A program made the position numbers and the translations under genes. This document shows, one piece after another, positions 1-6,466 of a stretch of DNA of 10,787 bases (within the stretch, counting starts at the first letter, position 1; each line of letters opens with the position of its first letter). Source of the DNA: Tateyamaria sp. (GTDB lineage Bacteria > Pseudomonadota > Alphaproteobacteria > Rhodobacterales > Rhodobacteraceae); contig JABITU010000185.1 in assembly GCA_018668195.1 (NCBI GenBank), positions 1-10,787 of the forward strand, read 5' to 3'. The notes below the pieces were generated by a model. It saw nothing but the letters and a program-made list of their open reading frames with translations, was not told where the DNA came from and made no database searches.

Positions 1-11
1 ACCGCGGCAAA

Positions 12-31
12 CAAATCGTAAAATTGATTTG
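12..31. repeat. Short inverted repeat CAAATC-N8-GATTTG
   Basis: Two perfect 6-base arms lie at 12-17 and 26-31, separated by an AT-rich 8-base spacer. The site is about 65 bases beyond the metR stop codon, so it could be an operator for a gene outside the window or a weak hairpin at the end of the metR transcript. The stem is AT-rich and no clear T-run follows it, so neither role can be shown from the sequence alone. Confidence 0.25.
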
Positions 32-60
32 ACGCGTCCAAGGGTCGGCGGGTGGGCGCA

Positions 61-76
61 TTTCGCGAACGCGAAA
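61..76 (-). terminator. Possible hairpin after metR
   Basis: The arms TTTCGC and GCGAAA enclose a 4-base loop 18 bases past the metR stop codon, in the direction of metR transcription. The stem is perfect but no uridine tract follows. It could be a Rho-dependent or weak terminator, or an RNA 3'-end stabiliser. Only the inverted repeat itself is certain. Confidence 0.3.
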
Positions 77-94
77 CAGAGCCGCCGGTCGACC

Positions 95-1000
95 TTATGC
101 TGCCTGCAACTTGCGCGCCTCCGACCGGGCCAGCGCAATTAGCTTTTCCACATATGGCTTGCCTCGGTCCTCGGACCGGACGGCCGCATATAGCCGTCGG
201 CTCATGCCTTTTTTAGTCAAAGGTCGCGCAACATAATCGCTAGAGTACTTCACCTCACGCACCACCCAGTCGGGCAATACAGACACTCCACGATTTGAGG
301 CGACCAAAAGCAAGATTACAGCCGTCAACTCGGCCTGACGCACTGCCAAAGGCTCTACTCCTGCCGGGATCAACAATTGGCTGAACACATCCAGCCTGCT
401 GCGCTCAACCGGATAGGTAATAAGCGTTTGATCGGCAAAATCTTCCGCTTCTATATACGCTTTTTGAGCCAAGGGATGCGTACGCCCAGCCACAAAAACT
501 GGCGCATAATCAAAGAGCTCTATGAATTCTATGCCTTGCAGATCCTCAGGATCAGAGGAGACAACCAAATCCACCTCCTCCTTAATCAGCGCCGGCAAAG
601 CATCAAAAGCGAGGCCAGGACGAATGTCTACATCTACATCGGGCCAGGTCTTGCGGAACGATTCCAACACCGGAAATAACCATTCGAAACAGGCATGACA
701 CTCAATCGCGATATGCATCCGGCCCGTTGATCCGTCGCGCAACGCAGTGAATTCGGCTTGCATCGCCTCTATCTGCGGCAATATCTGTTCGGCCAATCGT
801 AACAACCGCATTCCAGCCGCCGACAGTTTTAATGGCTTTGACCGGCGCACAAACAGCTCAACCCCCGCCTGCTCTTCCAAGCCTTTAACCTGATGGCTAA
901 GCGCCGACTGGGTAATGTGTAACTGCAAAGCAGCACGCGCCAATCCCCCCTCTTCATGGATGGCCCGAATGGTACGCAGGTGACGAAATTCGATATGCAT
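95..1000 (-). CDS. metR: MetR, LysR-family regulator of methionine genes
   Basis: MetR is the LysR-type activator or repressor of methionine genes and uses homocysteine as co-effector. The chosen start gives 301 residues, close to the family length. An N-terminal winged helix-turn-helix spans roughly residues 3-62 (the run from HLRTIRAI through TQSALSHQVKGLEE to LFVRRSKPLKLS). The effector domain carries MetR-like signatures: AIECHACFEWL at 98-108, TYPVERSRLDV at 195-205 and SRRLYAAVRS at 267-276. These closely follow the E. coli protein as I remember it. The frame stays open up to 1063, but MHIEFRHLRTI at position 1000 matches the usual MetR N-terminus, and the extra residues would be encoded across the operator. 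The ribosome-binding site is weak (GAG about 8 bases upstream). The gene is divergent from metF, the classical arrangement of a LysR regulator and its target, with MetR half-sites between them. Identification is strong; homocysteine sensing is inferred from the family. Confidence 0.93.
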   Translation of the reverse strand: MHIEFRHLRTIRAIHEEGGLARAALQLHITQSALSHQVKGLEEQAGVELFVRRSKPLKLSAAGMRLLRLAEQILPQIEAMQAEFTALRDGSTGRMHIAIECHACFEWLFPVLESFRKTWPDVDVDIRPGLAFDALPALIKEEVDLVVSSDPEDLQGIEFIELFDYAPVFVAGRTHPLAQKAYIEAEDFADQTLITYPVERSRLDVFSQLLIPAGVEPLAVRQAELTAVILLLVASNRGVSVLPDWVVREVKYSSDYVARPLTKKGMSRRLYAAVRSEDRGKPYVEKLIALARSEARKLQAA

Positions 1001-1001
1001 A

Positions 1002-1041
1002 TGAAACTCATGTTCATGTTGAAAGTTATGAAATTGCTTCA
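1002..1041. promoter_or_regulatory. MetR operator cluster between metR and metF
   Basis: A perfect palindrome TGAA-ATTGC-TTCA lies at 1029-1041 and matches the enterobacterial MetR consensus TGAA-N5-TTCA, including the central T. Further half-sites are TGAA at 1002-1005 and 1020-1023, and TTCA at 1013-1016. The left pair (1002 and 1013) has a 7-base spacer and so is an imperfect second site. The palindrome is centred 35 bases before the metR start codon and 52 before the metF start codon, suitable for control of both genes. Binding is inferred. Confidence 0.7.
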
Positions 1042-1062
1042 TCATAACCAATGGGGCATACA
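1034..1062 (+). promoter_or_regulatory. Candidate metF promoter
   Basis: A weak -35-like TTGCTT at 1034-1039 is followed after 17 bases by a -10-like CATACA at 1057-1062. Each box matches only about half of the sigma-70 consensus, and the -35 box overlaps the MetR palindrome. A poor promoter fits an activator-dependent gene, but the assignment is tentative. Confidence 0.25.
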
Positions 1063-1074
1063 CGGCACAACCAC

Positions 1075-1081
1075 AAAGGAG
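1075..1081 (+). promoter_or_regulatory. metF ribosome-binding site
   Basis: AAAGGAG lies 5 bases before the ATG at 1087. It fixes the metF start there rather than at the in-frame ATG at 1051, which would put the start inside the promoter region. Confidence 0.8.
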
Positions 1082-1086
1082 CTGTC

Positions 1087-1944
1087 ATGACTGCCCTGTC
1101 ATTCGAAACCTTTCCGCCAAAATCACTGGACGCTTCGTTTCATCTTTGGGATACGGTGCACGCCCTGGCTCCGCTGAATCCACGCTTCATTTCAGTCACA
1201 TACGGCGCCGGAGGATCGACTCAGTCTCTCACTCAAGAAGCAGCGCAAACCCTGCGCAAAAGCTCAGGGCTACCAGTGGCCGCGCACCTGACATGCACCG
1301 GTCAAACCCGAGCCGAGGTGCTACGGACTGCGTCACGCTTTGCGGCCTCTGGCATTGACCATATTGTCGCTCTGCGCGGGGACGCCCCGAACGGTGATGC
1401 ATTTGAGCCCCACCCCGATGGCTATGCCAACAGTGTTGAACTGATCGCCGCGCTGGCTCAGATGGGCACATTCAACATCTGCGTGGGCGCCTATCCCGAC
1501 AGCCACCCCGATGCTGCATCCATGTCCCAGAATATCGATTGGCTCAAAGCCAAGATTGATGCCGGCGCCAGCGAGGCGCTTACTCAGTTCTTCTTTGAAG
1601 CAGACAGCTTTTTACGGTTCCGAGATGCCTGTGCCGACGCAGGGATCAAGGCGCGCATTACGCCCGGGATTCTGCCAGTCACCAACTGGAAGCGGGCAAA
1701 ATCTTTTGCTGAACGGTGCGGAACGCCCGTGCCGGTTACCATAGCAACCGCCTTTGACCGCGCAAACCGCGAGGACCGCGCTGACTTATTTGCACTGACC
1801 CATTGCGCAGATCTATGCGATACGCTGATCACCGAAGGCGTCGATGCACTACACTTTTATACCTTGAACCGTCCCGACCTCACGGTTCAGGTGTGCCGGG
1901 CGCTTGGCATGATGCCAGCGGCAACAGCACTGAACGTAGCGTAA
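1087..1944 (+). CDS. metF: 5,10-methylenetetrahydrofolate reductase MetF
   Basis: MetF is the cytosolic FAD enzyme that reduces 5,10-methylene-THF to 5-methyl-THF, the methyl donor for the last step of methionine synthesis. The 285-residue protein is one TIM-barrel domain of the usual bacterial length; it lacks the C-terminal regulatory domain of eukaryotic enzymes. Visible signatures are SFETFPPKS at 5-13 (with the conserved catalytic Glu at 7), FISVTYGAGGS at 34-44, HLTCTG at 67-72, HIVALRGDAP at 92-101 (Asp99 at the flavin-contacting position), AYPDSHPDA at 135-143, LTQFFFEADSFLRFRD at 165-180 (Gln167 at the folate-contacting position) and PGILPVTN further on. It is divergent from metR and probably activated by it. 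No methionine synthase gene is in the window. Confidence 0.96.
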   Translation: MTALSFETFPPKSLDASFHLWDTVHALAPLNPRFISVTYGAGGSTQSLTQEAAQTLRKSSGLPVAAHLTCTGQTRAEVLRTASRFAASGIDHIVALRGDAPNGDAFEPHPDGYANSVELIAALAQMGTFNICVGAYPDSHPDAASMSQNIDWLKAKIDAGASEALTQFFFEADSFLRFRDACADAGIKARITPGILPVTNWKRAKSFAERCGTPVPVTIATAFDRANREDRADLFALTHCADLCDTLITEGVDALHFYTLNRPDLTVQVCRALGMMPAATALNVA

Positions 1945-2023
1945 GAAATTTTAGCGCGGCAAAGCGGCTGGTCCAATTGCTCCGGTCGCTCTAAGTTTTG
2001 GCATATTGTAATCGGAGCGTGCC

Positions 2024-2506
2024 ATGCCAACACTTGCCCATTCCCCCGCTGATTTGCTTAGTAAACCCGAGATGCTGTCGCTTAGCGGATTGGAATTCCT
2101 GCAGGCCATTCTGAGGGGCGACTTGCCCGGTGCACCCATTGGCACGAGCCTTGGCTATAAAATGCATGCAGTTTCCGAAGGAAACGTCACATTCCGCGGC
2201 ACGCCTGAATTCAACGTAACCAACCCGATGGGCACGGTTCACGGAGGCTGGTACGGCGCACTTCTCGACAGCGCAATGGCCTGTGCAGTAAGCACCAAAG
2301 TGCCTGCCGGATCGGTATACACAACGCTGGAATACAAGATCAACATTCTGCGGCCTGTTCCACTGGGAACCACCATCGACTGCATCGGCGCGGTGGCGCA
2401 TGTCGGCCGTTCAACTGGTGTCGCCACTGGCGAGATCAGAGGGGTGGATGACGGCAGGCTCTATGCCACCGGTTCCACAACTTGCATCGTTATGAAGCTG
2501 GTTTAA
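2024..2506 (+). CDS. PaaI-like hotdog-fold thioesterase
   Basis: This 160-residue protein has the hotdog fold of the 4HBT/PaaI thioesterases, which hydrolyse acyl-CoA or aryl-CoA thioesters in the cytosol. The active-site region reads NPMGTVHGGWYGALLDSAMA at 67-86. It has the HGG motif at 73-75, and Asp82 sits at the position of the catalytic Asp of E. coli PaaI (nine residues after the His). TTLEYKINILRPVP at 100-113 is the typical second strand. The start has a GGAG six bases upstream (2014-2017). The gene lies 79 bases after metF on the same strand, so co-transcription is possible, but no functional link to methionine is apparent. Family placement is firm; the substrate cannot be read from the sequence, and no phenylacetate genes are nearby. 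Confidence 0.85.
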   Translation: MPTLAHSPADLLSKPEMLSLSGLEFLQAILRGDLPGAPIGTSLGYKMHAVSEGNVTFRGTPEFNVTNPMGTVHGGWYGALLDSAMACAVSTKVPAGSVYTTLEYKINILRPVPLGTTIDCIGAVAHVGRSTGVATGEIRGVDDGRLYATGSTTCIVMKLV

Positions 2507-2876
2507 CAGGGCAAAATCCGCATCTAACCCGGCGTAGCCTGCTCGAATACACACATGGCGTGACCTTGGCAGATCCGTTGAAACCGGAACGAAGCCCGTG
2601 TTTAGTACCAGCCCGTGGCCGACGCTGCGCATGCCGCCGATTCACGCAATTAGTCTGGAAAATGCCCCATCCAAAACGGCTGTATAACCAGCTTTCCGCC
2701 CGGTGTCTTGCCGGTCAGCGCGCGACCCTCCCCACTAGAGAGCGCTTTTGTGAGCTATCAAGATAATTAAACCTATGTGTTTTTGGTGAGTGTTGAAAAC
2801 AGATTTGGTATTGCGATGTGCCCACCGAAGGTCAGGCGCTGTCCTTTATGCTTTTATGCAGATGTCTTCCATTTCG
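2507..2876. other. 370-base gap without a recognisable gene
   Basis: This lies between two convergent genes (thioesterase and DUF2235). Open frames exist on both strands, including one on the plus strand from within the thioesterase to 2766. Their translations are rich in Arg and Cys, show no family motif and have no convincing ribosome-binding site. An imperfect hairpin GGTCAG-GCG-CTGTCC at 2830-2844, followed by T-rich sequence, could be a weak terminator for plus-strand transcription. The stretch may be gene debris or plain spacer. Confidence 0.5.
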
Positions 2877-3941
2877 TCATTTCGAAAACCGCATCCGCCA
2901 ACTCAGGTGTTTTGGGGCATGGGCAAGGCTGGGATGCACCCGCTCTGACGGGTCGATCCCCACTGTACGAGCACGCCGCGTGATCAACACGCGCCCGTAG
3001 CCAGAAAATGTACCCACCGAAGGCGCGCCTGGGTCTTGTGGATAGTGACCTTGCCACCCCGCAGGCAGTGGCAAGCCACAGCTTTCCGCTTGTTCCAACA
3101 TCCACACCAGCGGAATATTGGACAGCGGACGCGCGGCCGCAAAGCCTGAAAGCTGCCCGCCCACATCCCCATGCGCACCACGGAACCACATCTGTACCAA
3201 ATGCCCTTGCCAATCGCGGCGTGTTTCCCACATCACAGGCTTGTAAGCCACGCGCGTTTCATTGCGCGCCAATGCATGAAATCCATTCCTCACAGAACGC
3301 CCCATGCGATGATTGTGAAACGCGTGTCGCGGCGCGCTCAGTCGCCACAGCACCGGCATGTTCAAACCCAGCGATTTGACCGTGTCCCACACGCCAATCA
3401 TCGCGATCTCGACCGTGTCATGGCAATAGGCGCGCGCAAAGGCCCGCGCGGCTTCGCTGTCAGGCGCTCGTTCATAATGGCGATAGACGTCACGCACATT
3501 GCGCACAGTCGCGTCATTGGCTTTGAGCAGGCCCACCATATCGATCATCCCGGCCAGCGAGCGCACTGCATAGGCACCACGCGAATAGCCCATCAGGTAA
3601 ATCTGATCACCTGGTCGGTAACGGGACGAAAGATAGCCATAAGCCCGACGGATTTGCTGGTTGATCCCCCGCCCGAACAGCACATCACCCACCCGGCGCC
3701 AATGTGACCACTGCAAGCCAGGCTCGTAATAGACCGAAACCTCGTGGCCCATTTCCTTTAATAGTTTGAATGTAAGACCGGCGTTTGTTTCTCGCCCCAC
3801 CTCAAGCGATGACAACGTGCCATCAAGAATGATCACGTGAATTGCAGCACCGCGAACAGGAGAGGCCACTAGGGCGGCAGCCCGGCCAAAACGGTGCCGC
3901 AGCCAGTGCCTGATCCTGCTATTCAGCTGCGATGGAAACAT
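2877..3941 (-). CDS. DUF2235 family alpha/beta-hydrolase
   Basis: The 354-residue protein has the layout of DUF2235 (T6SS phospholipase effector Tle1-like catalytic domain). The N-terminal strand HVIILDGTLSSLE at 35-47 precedes the ETNAGLTFKLL segment at 51-61. A nucleophile elbow GYSRGA at 118-123 gives catalytic Ser120. GVWDTVKSLG at 183-192 supplies the likely Asp186, and GAHGDVGG at 255-262 is the conserved late family motif. A histidine near the end (ERVHPSL, His336) is a candidate triad member. A short basic N-terminus (RIRHWLRHRFGR) precedes the domain, with no clear signal peptide. The start overlaps the end of the upstream CoxL-like gene by 23 bases, with GGAG directly against the ATG, which suggests translational coupling. 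No VgrG, Hcp, PAAR or immunity gene is near, so an ordinary esterase or lipase role is as likely as an effector role. The substrate is unknown. Confidence 0.85.
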   Translation of the reverse strand: MFPSQLNSRIRHWLRHRFGRAAALVASPVRGAAIHVIILDGTLSSLEVGRETNAGLTFKLLKEMGHEVSVYYEPGLQWSHWRRVGDVLFGRGINQQIRRAYGYLSSRYRPGDQIYLMGYSRGAYAVRSLAGMIDMVGLLKANDATVRNVRDVYRHYERAPDSEAARAFARAYCHDTVEIAMIGVWDTVKSLGLNMPVLWRLSAPRHAFHNHRMGRSVRNGFHALARNETRVAYKPVMWETRRDWQGHLVQMWFRGAHGDVGGQLSGFAAARPLSNIPLVWMLEQAESCGLPLPAGWQGHYPQDPGAPSVGTFSGYGRVLITRRARTVGIDPSERVHPSLAHAPKHLSWRMRFSK

Positions 3942-6216
3942 CTCCGATCAATTCCCAAACCTTGGAGGGGGTGAACGGCATATCCGCCTGACGCACGCCG
4001 CGCTCCCATAGCGCATCTTGCACCGAGTTGGCCACTGCAGCCAAGGCGCCGACGGTTCCAGCTTCGCCACAGCCCTTCATCCCCATGACATTTGCTGTCG
4101 AAGGAACGGGTTCAGACGCAAATTCAATCATCGGCACGTCATCGGCGCGCGGCACGGCGTAATCCATGAAGGTCGCGGTGAGCAGCTGACCATCTTCGTC
4201 GAACACGACATGTTCGGTCAGCGCTTGGCCAATGCCTTGAACAACACCGCCATGTACCTGACCTTCGGCCAGCATCGGATTAATCAAGTTTCCAAAATCA
4301 TCAACAACCGCATAGCGATCAACGCGGGCCACACCTGTTTCTGGGTCGATCACGGTTTCGCAAACATGGCATCCGTTGGGGAAGCTGCGGGCTTGCAATG
4401 TTACCCGTTGTTCATGCACCAGCAAATCATCTCGACCCTTGTCGCGCGCCATTTCGGCCACTTCGATCATGGTCGGCGTCAGGTTCGATCCATCGGCACG
4501 GAACCGTTCATCGTCAAAGCTGATCTGGCTTGCAGGGACGCCCATATCAGCCGCCAAAAAGTCGACAAATGCCTCTGTCATTGCCTCTACGGTGTGGATT
4601 GTGGCGTTATTCTGCACTGTGACCGATCGCGAACCACCAGTGCCGCCACCCGTCTTGATCCGGTCGCTGTCGCCCTGGATCACGTCGATCATATCAACCG
4701 GAATTCCGGTTTGATCAGACAGAAACTGAGCATAAACAGTCTCATGCCCCTGCCCGTTTGATTGCGTGCCGACATAGATGTTCACACGCCCGTCGTCAGT
4801 GTACTCGACCTTGGTCGTCTCCGACGGATCGCCTAGAATACTTTCAATGTAATAACACAGCCCGATGCCCCGCAGTAGGCCGTTTTCCGCATCGGCGGCC
4901 TTGCGCGCAGCAAAGCCCTGGACATCTGACTCGGCCTCGGCGCGGCTGAGCACCTTGTCAAAATCACCAACATCATAGGTTTCGCCCACGGTCGTCTTGT
5001 ACGGAAACTGATCCGGCTTGATGAAGTTGATCCGACGCAGCTCCAGCGGGTCCACACCCAATTCTCGCGCTGCACGATCCATGGCGCGTTCAAGGATATA
5101 GATTGCCTCGGGGCGGCCAGCGCCACGATAAGCATCCACTTGGGTCGTGTTAGTATAATAGCCGATGGAGCGCAGATACGTCGTCTGGACGTCGTAAACG
5201 CCCATCAAAACCCTCGAAAACAGCTGCGTCTGGATGGCCTGGGCAAATTGCGAATTATAAGCTCCCATATTGGCCTTGTTCAGCACGCGGTACGCGGTGA
5301 TGCGATTGTTCTCGTCAAAGGCCAGTTCGGTCAGCGATGTCAGATCGCGCCCGGCGTTGTCGCTCAACATGGCTTCAGTTCGTTCGGACATCCAACGCAC
5401 AGGGCGACCAAGATCCCGGGCTGCAAAAGCAATCACGAAATACTCGGGGTACATCATCCCCTTCATGCCAAAGCCGCCACCCGTATCGGGGTTGGTCACC
5501 CGGAAATCGTCAGCGGGCACTTTGAAAACCTCAGCCAGTTGATCCTTTGGCCCCCAAACGCCCTGACCGTTGATCGCAACGTGAAAACGATCGCCCTCCA
5601 TTTCGGCATAACAACCGCGCGGCTCCATCGAGTTTACGATGACCCGGTTGTCAGCCACATCGAGGCTTACGACACGCGCCGCGGCTGCAAATGCCGCGTC
5701 CGTGGCCGCCTCATCGCCCATATGCCAATCATAAGCAACGTTGTCCGGCGCGTTTTCATGCAACAATGCACCGCCAGCGCCAATATCCATCTTGGCTGGC
5801 AGCTCATCATAGTCCAGCACGATCAATTCGGCCGCGTCCTTGGCGTGTGTCAGCGTCTCGGCCACGATCATCGCAATCGGCTCACCAACAAAACGCAGGT
5901 TATCTTTGGCCAGAATTGGACGCAACGGAGATGCACCGTCGGTACCATCACTATTTTTCATCGTCATTCCGCGCATCCCGATACCGATGCCGCCGGCCTC
6001 AAGGTCTGCCACCGTGTAAACGGCATGCACACCGTCCTGTGCGCGCGCCTCTGATACGTCAAGTTCGGTGATCTTAGCATGTGCCACTGGAGAACGGAAC
6101 ACAAAGGACTGCAGCGCGTTGGCAGGTGCAATGTCATCGACATACCGCCCCTCGCCCGTCAGAAAACGCAGGTCTTCGCGGCGTGTGACGGGTTGGCTTT
6201 TTCCGAACTTTTCCAT
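3919..6216 (-). CDS. Molybdenum hydroxylase large subunit (form II CoxL-like)
   Basis: This is the molybdopterin-cytosine-dinucleotide-binding subunit of a xanthine dehydrogenase / aerobic CO dehydrogenase-type enzyme. From MEKFGKSQPV it is 765 residues, slightly shorter than typical CoxL. The N-terminal hammerhead domain covers about 15-150 (REDLRFLTGEGRYVDDI). The cofactor-binding part has GQGVWG at 217-222, DTGGGFGMKG at 244-253, the active-site loop AYRGAGR at 362-368, QSNGQGHETV at 485-494 and GGGTGGSRSV at 523-532. The catalytic Glu718 is in KGCGEAGTVGA. AYRGAGR marks form II; true CO dehydrogenases (form I) have AYxCSFR. Work on marine roseobacters ties CO oxidation to form I, so the substrate here is unknown. 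The start at 6216 has AGGA 8 bases upstream (6225-6228); an in-frame ATG at 6258 lacks support. Partner 2Fe-2S and FAD subunits are absent from both sides. Confidence 0.92.
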   Translation of the reverse strand: MEKFGKSQPVTRREDLRFLTGEGRYVDDIAPANALQSFVFRSPVAHAKITELDVSEARAQDGVHAVYTVADLEAGGIGIGMRGMTMKNSDGTDGASPLRPILAKDNLRFVGEPIAMIVAETLTHAKDAAELIVLDYDELPAKMDIGAGGALLHENAPDNVAYDWHMGDEAATDAAFAAAARVVSLDVADNRVIVNSMEPRGCYAEMEGDRFHVAINGQGVWGPKDQLAEVFKVPADDFRVTNPDTGGGFGMKGMMYPEYFVIAFAARDLGRPVRWMSERTEAMLSDNAGRDLTSLTELAFDENNRITAYRVLNKANMGAYNSQFAQAIQTQLFSRVLMGVYDVQTTYLRSIGYYTNTTQVDAYRGAGRPEAIYILERAMDRAARELGVDPLELRRINFIKPDQFPYKTTVGETYDVGDFDKVLSRAEAESDVQGFAARKAADAENGLLRGIGLCYYIESILGDPSETTKVEYTDDGRVNIYVGTQSNGQGHETVYAQFLSDQTGIPVDMIDVIQGDSDRIKTGGGTGGSRSVTVQNNATIHTVEAMTEAFVDFLAADMGVPASQISFDDERFRADGSNLTPTMIEVAEMARDKGRDDLLVHEQRVTLQARSFPNGCHVCETVIDPETGVARVDRYAVVDDFGNLINPMLAEGQVHGGVVQGIGQALTEHVVFDEDGQLLTATFMDYAVPRADDVPMIEFASEPVPSTANVMGMKGCGEAGTVGALAAVANSVQDALWERGVRQADMPFTPSKVWELIGDVSIAAE

Positions 6217-6466
6217 GGTATAAATCCTGCGGTTGAATGGATTTGTAATTGATCGCAAACCTAGCGTCTAAAGGGCCAGTGTCCAGAGAAAGAACGACCA
6301 GCAGTTTGGCAGCGCGCGGTATAGTCGCAACGTCACGAAACAGCACGCTTGTCACATACAGCCTGTGCCAGCACCCCTGGTTGGGGCAAGCCGTGCCCAT
6401 ACCCCCTTTCCTTCATCGCATCGCCCGGTTATTTCACCGCCCAAGCAATCAAGGGGGCCGTGGGCC
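6217..6466. promoter_or_regulatory. Divergent intergenic region, CoxL-like gene / valS
   Basis: These 250 bases separate the two divergent start codons and must hold both promoters or their 5' leaders. An imperfect inverted repeat (GGATTTG at 6239-6245, CAAACC at 6256-6261) sits just upstream of the CoxL-like gene. I see no good -35/-10 pair, and no T-box is expected for valS in this lineage. The last bases hold the valS ribosome-binding site AAGGGGG at 6451-6457. Confidence 0.4.

Noticed and set aside
1001..1063. A longer MetR starting at 1063.
   Set aside because: The extra residues (rich in His and Phe) do not match MetR, and the codons coincide with the MetR palindrome and the promoter region.
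2482..2766. Possible small gene of 94 codons overlapping the end of the thioesterase gene.
   Set aside because: It starts inside the thioesterase gene without a good ribosome-binding site, and the Arg/Cys-rich translation looks like noncoding sequence.
2816..3023. A 16-base direct repeat with one mismatch (ATGTGCCCACCGAAGG at 2816-2831; ATGTACCCACCGAAGG at 3008-3023).
   Set aside because: The similarity does not extend on either side, and a match of this length is expected about once by chance in a window this size. It does not show a partial duplication.
2877..3941. A type VI secretion effector-immunity module around the DUF2235 gene.
   Set aside because: No secretion, chaperone or immunity gene is present and the neighbour is a metabolic enzyme; family resemblance alone is not enough.
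5140..6054. Plus-strand open frame of 304 codons opposite the CoxL-like gene.
   Set aside because: It lies wholly antisense to a clearly conserved enzyme, is rich in His and Arg, and has no recognisable domain.
6365..6466. A longer ValS starting at 6365.
   Set aside because: The added segment is Pro/Ser-rich and unlike ValS N-termini, while the ATG at 6467 has a Shine-Dalgarno sequence and the family-like [10 protein letters not shown] start.
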